Source: Humulus lupulus (Eukaryota > Streptophyta > Magnoliopsida > Rosales > Cannabaceae). From it: 64,000 nucleotides of DNA. Both the position numbers and the translations under genes were made by a program. Within the stretch, counting starts at the first letter, position 1. Each line of letters opens with the position of its first letter. The DNA lies in NCBI RefSeq assembly GCF_963169125.1, contig NC_084801.1, forward strand, positions 114,789,061-114,853,060. Direction: 5' to 3'. Below the pieces are notes generated by a model. That model had not been told where the DNA came from and did no database searches. It was given only the letters and a program-made list of their open reading frames with translations. Shown here piece after piece: positions 35,610 through 44,860 of this stretch.

Positions 35610-37183
35610 TGTTGATGCTCATAATCTCATCAAGAGAAAATGTAAGGCCAAGGCAGGGCCCTAAGGCCACCGTCGTCTCGGCAAGCCATCGCACCATCTC
35701 GACACGAGTCTGGGTACGCTCTTCGTGGAGTCGATGCCAGGTGGCCCACATTGGCAAGGCACGGGTGCCAAGACTCAGTAGCCTCGTGAACCCCCACCTC
35801 GCGAGGCCACCATCTCGCGAGGCCAACCATGGTAGAAGCCACCCCGTCTCGCGAGGCCACCATCTCGCGAGGCCACCACATGGGCAAAGCCACCCCGTCT
35901 CGCGAGGCCACCATTCCGCGAGGCCATCACATGAGCAAAGCCACCCGTCTCGCGAGGCCACCATTCCGCGAGGCCATCACATGGGCGAAGCCACCCCGTC
36001 TCGCGAGGCCACCATTCCGCGAGGCCATCACATGGGCGAAGCCACCCTGTCTCGCGAGGCCACCATTCCGCGAGGCCATTACATGGGCGAAGCCACCCCG
36101 TCTCACGAGGCCACCATTCCGCGAGGCCATCACATGGGCAAAGCCGTCCCATCTCGCGAGGCCCTTGGGCCACTCCCACCATGCGAGGCCGAGGGAGGCT
36201 GCGAGGCCCTTGGGCCACTCCCACCATGCGAGGCCGAGGGAGGCTGCGAGGCCCTTGGACCACTCCCACCATGCGAGGCCAAGGGAGGCTGCGAGGCCGT
36301 CAACGGCGCCCCATGCGCGAGGCCGCGCAAGGTCCCGCGCGCGCGCCCCGGGAGGTCCATCAGCCCACCATCTTCTCAAGAAGCCGACACCCCGTCACTT
36401 GACACGTATGGGCCCAAACCCCACCATTAGGGGCCATGTAGGGGAAGTCACACGAAGGGGAAGGCTTGCAGAGGAGGCATCTTGCCTCGCACACTAAGAT
36501 GTAGAGCGAGGCCACGCGCTTATCGCTCGCGCCCGTGGGTGACCTTAGGGTGCTTCGGGCATCTCGCGCTAAGGACCCAAGATTCCTACTCAACGCCACG
36601 GCCAGTACAGGCACCAAGGGTCCCATTCCTTACACCTTGAGATCCCTATGCTTAGGAGATCCAGTACAAGTCGAATGAGACATATTTGTACGACCAAGTA
36701 CTAAGTACGGATACCAGTGCCAGTGAGATTTCTGGGGTAAGGATCATGGTCCGTACGTCTACGACCATAGGTCAGAGCCGACACCACTACCTCCTGCGCC
36801 AATACGCCTGCCACCACACATCAAACATGGGTACAGACAAGTAGTGGAGACATCCTCCTGACACGTGCTCCTGTACGGGATGTACAACCACAACCTCTGA
36901 AGCCACTCCCCTAATACAGTACGTATGTACCACTTGGTCCCCTGGACCACTATGTACCTGAGGCCATTAGAGCCTACTATAAAATGAACTCCAAGGCCAC
37001 CTGAAAGGGGGTTGGAAATTTTACTGTAGCAGAGCCTTAAGTGTGAATGAAAGATTGATTTCTCCATTATTGTTACATCATTGTTCTTGAGTTATTGTTC
37101 AAGTTTTTACAGTTTTCCAATTAACGATCTTGATTTGATAATTTTTCAAACTTAACTTAGTTGACGAGTTCTCACCGTCAACA
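35610..37183 (+). repeat. LTR (solo) with GC-rich minisatellite, inserted in Q integrase
   Basis: 1574 bp with ends TGTTGATGCTC and CCGTCAACA; flanks AGCTC (35605-35609) and GGCTC (37184-37188) match at 4 of 5. A TATAAAA box at 36978-36984 sets plus orientation. The same family is present in reverse at 52331-53656. It may be a solo LTR or a short non-autonomous element, as no internal domain is seen. Confidence 0.82.
35800..36310. repeat. GC-rich minisatellite: 51-bp then 45-bp units
   Basis: From about 35800 to 36140 the unit is 51 bp (TCTCGCGAGGCCACCATTCC and GCGAGGCCATCACATGGGCG). From about 36157 to 36290 it is 45 bp (CTTGGGCCACTCCCACCATG plus CGAGGCCGAGGGAGGCTGCG). Both lengths are multiples of three, so open frames of up to 272 codons appear on both strands. 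They are repeat artefacts. Confidence 0.9.
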
Positions 37184-37394
37184 GGCTCCATGGTGCACCT
37201 AGGTCGATCGTGTCAGATCGTGACCCCACTTTTACTTCCAAGTTCTGGGGGAGTTTACAGAAAGCCATGGGTACACAATTGAAGTTCAGTACTGCTTATC
37301 ATCCTCAGACAGATGGATAATCTAAGAGGATGATTCAGATATAGGAAGACATGCTACGGGCATGTGTATTGGACTTTGGTGTATTGGACTTTGC

Positions 37395-38337
37395 CCAGCC
37401 AGTGCAATTTCAGGGAGCTGCTTCATCGAACAAGGGCCGCAGCACCCCAAGAATAGGACCACGACCCCCAACCCTGGGCCATTCCCAAACACGTTTTCAA
37501 CATCCCAAAGCCTCCAAAATCATACCTAAACATTCCCCAATCATCAAATCAAAGTTCCCAAGCTTCCCAATGGTCCAAAACCATCAAAACCCAAGGTTCA
37601 ATCGAACCAAAAAGTCAACGATTCACAAAGTCTAATTCAAAACTTAGAAACTCTAAAAACTCACAACTTTAAACTTCGATTGGGTTGTTTTCCGTCAAAT
37701 CCTTCGGTTAAGAAGCTTCTAATCTTTCCTAGGATTGTTATGCCTCGATCCTCGCTCGATTCTGACTCCTAGAACTCGAGATTTCTTCAAAAATGCTTCG
37801 GATTGCAAAAAATGAACTAACGAAGGAGAACGAGAGGTTTTCTAATGTACGTTCTATCTGACAAGCTACTTCAAGCTTAAGTAACCTCAAATAAAACCTA
37901 GTGCTCGGGACCCCAAAAACACCCCCGAGGGTATTATAGTCAAAACCTCCGAAATTTCCTCCTGATCTCAAATACTCCCAATTTATCATCAAATAAACAT
38001 TCTTATTACCCCATAATTGACCCCGTTATGACAAAACCACTAATCCATTATATGAGACCGTCTCATGCCAACTAGCTCGAATATATCTCCATAATGATGG
38101 AATCTCATTCATAATTCACAATTTGCACCCAAATGCACAATTATGCCCTAAACGAGCCAAATTGCCAAAACAGTTCAAGTAACAAATGTGGACCCACATG
38201 CATGCATATAACATCATACCATAATATAATTCACATATACATGCATATTATCATTTAATGGTATAATTAAAAAAGTATGGCCCTCCCGGCCTACTAATCT
38301 CGCCATTAAACCATATCGAAGAATTCGGGGCATTACA
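37395..38337 (-). repeat. Minus-oriented partial LTR of Q
   Basis: The reverse complement matches 32088-33036 closely, from TGTAATGCCCC to GGGAGCTGCTTC-CACTGGCT. The arms form an inverted repeat of about 945 bp with 4.36 kb between them. The outer end CATTACA is intact. Confidence 0.88.
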
Positions 38338-39440
38338 CAAACAAACACGAACAAATGAATGCAAAGTACATACTACATAGTGAAAAAATGTCTTTGAGAA
38401 GAGAAGTCAATTTTTCCCCAAGATTGATTGAGAGAAATCAATCTCTCAATATACTTTTGGGAGATTCGAACAAGGTGTTTTGATGATTTTTGGAGGGATA
38501 AGTTTTAGGCATATGCTTAACTAGCTATGCCATATGCCCGATCGGTTGGGTGATGGTCGAGCGGATGCCGAGTGTGCCCAAGCAGGCCCGCGCGCACGTC
38601 CAAAGGCTGGTGTCCAAGCAGCTAGGGGCTGCGTCCGATCGGTTGGTTGCATGTCCGAGCAGCTGGGGTTGCGTCTGAGCGGATGTTGGCTGCATGTCCG
38701 AGCAGCTGGGGCTGCGTCCGAGTGGATGGTGGCAAGTGTCCGAACGGTTGGGGGCATCCGAGGAGCTGCCTGTTCGAAGGCAGGGGCATGTCCGAGTGGC
38801 AAGAGTGTGTGTCCGATCGGTGGGTGTGTGCATCCGAGCGTACGGGCGTGCATGTCTGATCGGTGGGCGTGTGCATTTGAGCGGTTAGGTCGTGTATCCA
38901 AGAGGCCTATTGCATCCGAGGAGGCTGCGCCGAAGAGCCTGGTGCTTCTGAGGGTTCGCGTCCGAGGGCTGCCATCCGAGAAGCCAGCGAGAGGTGTCCG
39001 ATCAGCTGGGTGTTGTCCGAGTGTTGGGGTGCATGTCCGAGGAGCTGCTGGCCAAACATGCCGAGCGGATGGAGCATTCTCAAGGAGCTTGGCACATCCG
39101 AGGCTACATGTCCGGGGAGCCAGGCAGGCGTCCGAGCAGCAGGAAACAACACACCCAAGGGTCAGCAGTTAAGAAATTATTTGGATCCCGATGACCGAAT
39201 AGGCATTTCCAATCAGCTAAGCAAGCACAAGTTTACTCAAAAAAACGTGGAGCAAACATGTTTTCCTACTCATGGGGTACTACAACAAGATCAAAAGATG
39301 GAATTTGAAGAACTCAAAAGAAAAGTTCAATCGTGGGTTTACTACAAAAGTGAAGGTTACTGACCGGATGGAAGCTTTTAGATGACCTCAAAAAAATTTC
39401 ACTAGAGAAAAAATTTATCATATGAGTAAATCATATAATA
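38338..39440 (+). other. 3' untranslated region of T3 with minisatellite
   Basis: After Q, unique AT-rich sequence (38338-38520) leads into an irregular repeat (38540-39150) built on CATGTCCGAGCAGCTGGGGC and GCGTCCGAGCGGATG, with units of about 30-45 bp. Long frames through it (up to 212 codons) come from the repeat. 39170-39440 is unique and has no recognisable product. A 3' repeat-bearing spacer before the purine tract fits a Tat element. Confidence 0.6.
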
Positions 39441-39455
39441 AATTTGGGGGGCAAA
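39441..39455 (+). other. Polypurine tract of T3
   Basis: AATTTGGGGGGCAAA precedes the TGTTATCCCC start of the 3' LTR. Confidence 0.78.
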
Positions 39456-40373
39456 TGTTATCCCCAAAATTTCAGTTCGATGATGTGGCAATCAGAAGTG
39501 ACAAGTGGCAATGCATGGTCAATAAATGGCACATTAATAGTCAATAAATATGTTGGCTATTCGGAGTTGTGATAAAGTGATCGGACCGACCTGATAGAAT
39601 TTATGTCCGACCAGTAGAGATTTTTTACTAACCAGTTAGGAGTTTGGCCGACCAGTCAGTCGTTTTGACCGACCAGTCATCTGTTTTGGCCGACTAGTCA
39701 ATCATTTTGGCCTACCAGTCATTTGGTTTGGCCGACCAGTAAAGTGTTTTGCTAGACCAGAGATTTATCATGCTAGACTAGAGTGTGCTAGAGGAGTGCT
39801 TCGCATATACCGACTAGAGGTGTGCTTTTCCGACGAGAGGTGCTTGCCTATGTCCTCAGTAACAGCTTCAACCTGAATCATTCTCAACTGCCGCGGGAAT
39901 CTCTCAGATATCCCGCAATAGTAGCTATATTATTGTAATTTAAATTTATTTATATTTGATTAATTAAAGTCTGTTGGAAGAACCAAGGACCCGGTCAAAG
40001 GTATATCTGATGTACGATCCATGAGCCTATAAATAAATGGCTCATGGCATCATTTTGGGGGATCTGATCTTTTTAGACTGAGAAAAACTCTCTAGTTTGG
40101 AGATTTTGAGACTGTTACTTGGGGTATTCTTGAGACATTATCTGAGAGAGTTTAGAGAGAGAAACTATATATTTTTCTACTTACACTTAAGAAACTCAGT
40201 TGGCTCAAGTTCATCCGATCTTAAGTGTTGGATATATATCACAACTCCAGGATTAGGCTATTACCAATAAATTGGGGCTGAACCACTATAAAATGATTAG
40301 TGTCGTATTTTTCTCTTGAAGGTTTATTGTAGTTTTGACGTCTACTCGTCGTTGGCCAAAATCGTGGTCAACA
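39456..40373 (+). repeat. 3' LTR of T3
   Basis: 918 bp with a TATAAATA box at 40028-40035 and about 25-bp ACCAGTC repeats at 39600-39750. It keeps a stretch of about 108 bp (about 40165-40280) lost from the 5' LTR. The right flank ATGAA is the target-site copy. Confidence 0.9.
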
Positions 40374-40527
40374 ATGAATTTTGTAATTAAAAAACTACTT
40401 AGTTACTTAAGTGTAATATTTTAAATTACTTACTAACTTTTGCCACTAAAAAATCTATTTAATGGTTTAAGTGCAACATTTCAGCCTGCTTATTGACTAT
40501 TGTCGCCAAAAAAAACTACTTAAGTTA

Positions 40528-41228
40528 CGTTTGGTTTGATGGAAACCTTTGGAATGTAATGAAATGGAATGGAATAGTTTCCTTTTCCATTGTTTGGTTT
40601 CATTTTCTCCTTATGAATTGTCTTTCCAACTGATTACAAATTCACATAATTAAAGAAATTGTCATTCAATAAAAAATTGGGTGGAAAAGTGATTATTTTT
40701 CAATGTTATTACTATATGTGTCTTGTACATAACATTTTCTTTTTTCAAAGCTAACACATATATTTATAAATGAAGAATGAAAAAAACTCAATCACACAAA
40801 AGTTTATACATAAACGTTTTTCTCTAAAAAAAATTCTATAATTACTGTAATTTTTTTTAAGAATAACTACCATATTTTTTTCCTAAAAAAAATTATGTCT
40901 TAATTTTACTATAACATGCAATATGAAAACTAAAGCTGTATTATTAGTTTTTTTTTTATATAAAAAAAATTAAATATGATTTAAAATGAAAATAATAATT
41001 TAGTATGTAATAAAATCTATCTTTTAAAAATAATGATGATTGGAAAAAAAATTATATGAATAGAGTACGAATATTTTGGTCAAATAATATAAATTTTATT
41101 CTATTCTATTCCATTTCGTAATTGATTCCAAAATCTCTACCAAACAAAAGAATCAAAATTTCATTCCATTACATTCATATTACCATTACCATTACCATTC
41201 AATTTTTAGTTTGCAACCAAACACCACC
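40528..41228. mobile_element. Tourist-like MITE in the right arm of the TIR transposon
   Basis: About 701 bp, flanked by TTA on both sides (40525-40527 and 41229-41231). The ends are inverted: CGTTTGGTTTGATGGAAAC, and GGTGGTGTTTGGTTGCAAAC on the reverse strand. A trinucleotide TTA duplication and TGTTTGGTT ends are typical of PIF/Harbinger-derived MITEs. It is AT-rich with no coding. Confidence 0.62.
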
Positions 41229-41374
41229 TTAGTGACTTAAGTGCAACTTTTCAAAGTACTTAATGATTTTCATTGCAAATTTCCTCTTTTTTATTTATCA
41301 TATTACCACTAATTATTATAATTGAGTAATTGATAATTAATGACCAACCATATATCATTTTTTATTTCTTTTTT

Positions 41375-41700
41375 GGGATATTTGCGGCATAAGTACCCAA
41401 TTGTTGGGTTTTGTACGCGGCATAGACCCAATGTTTATTTTTAGTGGCAATAGTACCCAAAGTTAGTAAAAGTGTAATTCCGTCAGCTCCTCCGTTAGGT
41501 CTCCGTTTCGTGATGACTGGGCCAACACGTGTCACTCTGTGATTGGTCCAGCTCAATAATTTTTTAAAAATAATTATGATTTGGACCAATAAAAACGTGA
41601 CACTTTTACTGACTTTGGGTACTATTGCCACTAAAAATAAACATTGCGTCTATGCCGCGTACAAAACCCAAACATTGAGTACTTATGCCGCAATTATCCC
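41375..41700. mobile_element. Fold-back MITE with perfect 9-bp TSD (Mutator-type)
   Basis: 326 bp. The left arm (41375-41490) starts GGGATATTTGCGGCATAAGT and is the inverse of the right arm (41588-41700), each about 113 bp. The direct repeat TTCTTTTTT flanks both sides (41366-41374 and 41701-41709). Long TIRs with a 9-bp duplication indicate a non-autonomous Mutator-like element. Frames inside it are inverted-repeat artefacts. Confidence 0.82.
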
Positions 41701-42573
41701 TTCTTTTTTTAATGACAAATTTCTTTGAGTATATAATTTGGGTAAAAAAATTAATTTTTTTTATGTTTTCAATAAATATTAAATAAATTATTGATTTTTT
41801 GTGTGTTAATTTGTATCTTATGCATTGGTGCATAATTATAAATATTAGACTAAATATAACATTAACTTTTCTTTTTTCTAAATTTGGCACAAAATAAAAT
41901 AAAGTTTGAGACTTACATGATACTTTTGGAATAAGTTTGGACTCGCTTGATATAACCTTAAAAAAAAGGGAATTTTAAAAAATATGGCTTTTATACTATT
42001 AATGTGCAAAAATATGGGAATTATACTTTTTTTAATTTGTATGTGAAAATTTATTAAAGACAAAATTAAAGTATGAGAAACACAATTAATAGCTAACTAA
42101 AATATGAAAATTTCACATTTTTATATCATAGTTATATTTTCTTTGATTTTGAAGGTGATTTTTTTTTTCAATTTTTAATTATTTTTTCAGTTATTTTTTT
42201 ATCTTTTTTTCCTTACTTATTTTTCCTTTCATTTTTTCATTTTTTTTTCTACCAATTTTTTCCTTTATCATTTTTTTTCTTTCCATTTTTCTCTTCTTCT
42301 TCTTCTTCTTCTTCTTCATTTTTATTAATTTATCTTTTTTTTATTTCATTTGTATTGTTTTTTTTCATACCTTCTATTTTTGTATTTATTATTTTCTCCT
42401 CCCATTTTTTTTTCTTTTTCACACATATGAGTTTTTCTTTCTTTCTTTTATTCTTCTTCCATTTTTTTCCTTTTTTTTCCACCAATTTTTTCATTCATTT
42501 TTTTCTTTCCATTTTTTTATTATTTTTCTTCTTCTTTGCATTTTTATTCATTCATATATTTTTTCCTTCATCA

Positions 42574-42604
<31 letters not shown>

Positions 42605-42820
42605 AGTTTTTTTCCTTCTTTTTTTGTACTTATTATTTTCTCATTCCATTTTTTCCTTTTTTTACACATATTTTAACATTACATAATTATTTTACTATTT
42701 TTTTATTTATTATCTTTTATTGTTGTAATTTTTTTTATAGTTTTTCCACTATATGTACAAAAAAATCAAATCAATTTTTTCAACATTTTTTTTTTCTGTA
42801 ACCCTTATAGGAACACCAAA
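41701..42820. other. AT-rich, T-rich low-complexity stretch
   Basis: No gene. 42120-42800 is dominated by poly-T and TTC/TTTC runs, including a (TTC)n run near 42294-42316. A Phe-rich frame at 42355-42606 is an artefact of the T-richness. Confidence 0.7.
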
Positions 42821-42860
42821 ATTTGGAAAGAAAACTAATGAAAATATGAAAACGTGAATG

Positions 42861-43128
42861 GGTAACCAGTTACCTGATAGGAACATTCAAATATAGAAAA
42901 AAAAATTATATGAAGAAGATGGGAGAGAAGGGAAAGGGGGTGAATCTAATTTTTTTTTCTGTCTTCAAATTTGTGGAAACTGGTTACCTTCCTGTTATTT
43001 GTGTGTATATTTCTGGGGGTAACTGATTACATTCACGTTCTTTATGTGTATATTTCTGGGGGTAACTGGTTACCTTTACGTTATGATATGTGTGTATATT
43101 TCTGGGTTCTTTATAGTAACTGGTTACC
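42861..43128. repeat. Spaced palindromic motif GGTAAC-TG-GTTACC with about 40-60 bp repeats
   Basis: Motif sites: 42861-42874, 42977-42988, 43018-43030, 43061-43074 and 43116-43128. The later ones are separated by TGTGTATATTTCTGGG-containing spacers, making a short tandem array. Arms are 6 bp with a 2-bp spacer. The function is unknown. Confidence 0.7.
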
Positions 43129-43279
43129 TATGTTACTAAAATTATAGTTACTATTTTTTTTAATGAAGTGTTCTTCCTCTTTTTCATTCAGATTTGATGT
43201 TTCTTTTCATATTTAATATGAGTAATCTGTCACCCATCTTATGGTAAATGATTGCCCCTCTTATGATAGAAAGTTACTT

Positions 43280-44836
43280 TGTTGGGAAAACTTATACAGG
43301 ATCTTTATTTATTTTCATGTAGATCTAATATTAAACAAATTAATATGAGATAACTTAGAACATGTTTCTAAAATTTAATTCAAAGAAAAACAAAGACAAT
43401 AATACTTACAGTATACGCAGCGGAATGAAAGAGTCATTCCTTCAGTTTCTCTAACTCTTGTATCATTTCTGTCGCAGAGTATTATCAAGAAACTGAAATG
43501 TTCTTCTAATTTCTTCACAATCTTCCAATGTATCCTTAGAATCACCTAGACTAGTGTGGGCAATTCTCAACACATGAGATAGATACAGAGAGAAGAAGAG
43601 AAAATAACAAAGAGGCTCAGAAAAGGACTTGTGTTTAGAGAGAATCTAAAAACTATCAGAACATCTGACTTCTGAACTTTTGTTTAGACTTGTGTTTTCA
43701 ACTCTCTCTAAGCACTCCTTTTATAGACTCAATTAGGCCATTTAATTTAATTGAAAAATCAATAAAATAATAGTCAATTTAAAGCCCTAGGTCGAAGTTA
43801 TCATGGGCTTTAGGCCCGTGAAATTTCTCATTTGATTATGAGCCCATTGGACTTAAAATCAAGACATGTATTATTTTTTATTGATTTAATTATTTAGACT
43901 TATTAATTCCTCGTGACTCCACTATAGACTCGGAATTGCACTCTTGAATTCATAGAACGCTTTATAACAAATATAGATACGCTATTAATTATCCATTGTT
44001 ACAACCACAATTGTCACTCAATCCTCTATAGATGGTCTAAAATTAGATAGGACTAAAATATCATTTTACCCCTCATTGTATTTTATCCTTAAAACACTTA
44101 GTTCCTTGTAAATGATATTTCAGTAAACTAATTTATTTACTAAAATGAGATCTCTATCATTTAACACCTTGAACCAAACCAAAAGGAAACCATCGTTTGA
44201 CTTCTTCATCAGAAGCTATAGATGTTCATATCTATGATTAACACTCCCACTCAATTATACTACCAAGTTCCCAAGATGTAAGTATGGGCTAGTCCGTAGG
44301 GTAAGCTGGTAACAAACAAGTCAAAGAACTCAAATAATACAATCAGTTAGAATACTAACCACTCAGAATTGAGATTGAATTGACCTATGGTCAACTATAT
44401 GATATGACTAGAATAGATAATAACGGTATGTTTACTTATCTTATCAACTGTCAATATCGGTCCAGTCCGATGTAACAAATACATTCGATCTTATCTACTT
44501 TGCTAATATTCTGGAAATAACATAACACCACAATGTGTAAGTAGATCATATCGTAGATTGGCAAGTCAGTGTAAATCATGTGCACTAACTAATCTTAGGA
44601 CTAACTTATTTTGAACATATAATCATATTTATATTCCACAGTGACTACATCACTATAAATATGATTGGCTACATGCTCTGGATTTAATAGAAGTTTATAT
44701 TAAACAAATAATCATGAAAATAAAACATGTGAGCAAAGTGATTGACCAAGTCAAAAAAATAATTTATATTCTCTTATTGATAATAAAATGAGATTACAAA
44801 GAATTTGGGCTTTAATTAGGGCATAAAACCCCAACA
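43280..44836 (-). repeat. 3' LTR of the copia element
   Basis: 1557 bp. Minus-strand ends TGTTGGGGTTTTATG and CCCAACA. A minus-strand TATAAAAGG box lies at 43725-43717. The left flank TACTT (43275-43279) is the presumed target-site copy. The purine tract AAGTGGGAGTA follows at 44847-44837. Confidence 0.9.
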
Positions 44837-44860
44837 TACTCCCACTTGAACTAATTGAAA

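Larger units (their letters stand above)
34684..37372 (+). pseudogene. RNase H-integrase fragment of Q, split by an LTR
   Basis: The reading begins in RNase H ([29 protein letters not shown]) and continues through a linker, integrase zinc finger ([11 protein letters not shown] near 35355) and the first core part (DFVVGLPRTVG; DRYTKSAHFF) to VKEIVQL at 35609. An LTR then intervenes (35610-37183). The reading resumes at 37189 with [20 protein letters not shown] and ends near DMLRACVLDF at 37372, after which 'GTATTGGACTTTG' is duplicated. Stops lie near 35088, 35223 and 35311, and others follow. The chromodomain is missing. Confidence 0.88.
32088..38337. mobile_element. Element Q: rearranged Tekay-type remnant with inverted LTR pieces
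   Basis: Left: an LTR in plus orientation (32088 to about 34683, starting TGTAATGCCCC). It runs directly into RNase H sequence with no end, primer site, gag, protease or RT. Centre: RNase H and integrase (plus strand). Right: about 943 bp of the same LTR in minus orientation (37395-38337, ending GGGCATTACA). Flanks GTTTA and CAAAC do not match as a TSD. Two opposed insertions or a fold-back rearrangement could explain this. Confidence 0.75.
26850..40373 (+). mobile_element. T3: Tat-type Ty3/gypsy retrotransposon with both LTRs
   Basis: LTRs 26850-27661 and 39456-40373 are direct copies (TGTTATCCCC to AACA), flanked by ATGAC and ATGAA (4 of 5 bases). Inside are a gag (27717-31915, split by a solo LTR), the first residues of a protease, then element Q, then a minisatellite-rich 3' region and a purine tract. 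No RT, RNase H or integrase of Tat type is left. The gag zinc finger and the GGPHLA motif assign it to the Tat lineage. Confidence 0.85.
26298..41284. mobile_element. Non-autonomous TIR transposon hosting T3
   Basis: Left arm GGGAAATTTGCAGCAAAAAT and right arm (reverse strand) GGAAATTTGCAATGAAAATC are inverted copies. Each arm carries about three 60-bp subrepeats containing TTGCACTTAAGTCACTAAGT: the left ones end near 26336, 26396 and 26456, the right ones lie at 40381-40525 and 41229-41270. Between the arms is AT-rich DNA (26520-26849) broken by T3 and, in the right arm, by a smaller MITE (40528-41228). Flanks ACTTTTTAT and TCTTTTTTAT resemble an imperfect 9-10 bp TSD, suggestive of a Mutator-type element. 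No transposase remains. Confidence 0.55.

Noticed and set aside
35612..36497. Open frames of 222-272 codons on the plus strand and 150-165 codons on the minus strand
   Set aside because: They are produced by 51-bp and 45-bp repeats whose length is a multiple of three; both strands and several phases are open at once, and no family is recognised.
32083..38342. Element Q as a single clean insertion
   Set aside because: Flanks GTTTA and CAAAC do not match, and the LTR pieces are inverted, so a simple insertion is not supported.
38534..39172. 212-codon frame rich in Cys, Val, Arg and Ser
   Set aside because: It lies wholly in an irregular minisatellite of the T3 3' region; neighbouring phases are open too.
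41362..41728. Opposed frames with shared peptide FLLxLGTIATKNKH
   Set aside because: Mirror reading of the two arms of the fold-back MITE.
42355..42606. Phe-rich 83-codon frame resembling a membrane protein
   Set aside because: It is a poly-T tract translated; no signal peptide, no homologue, no gene context.
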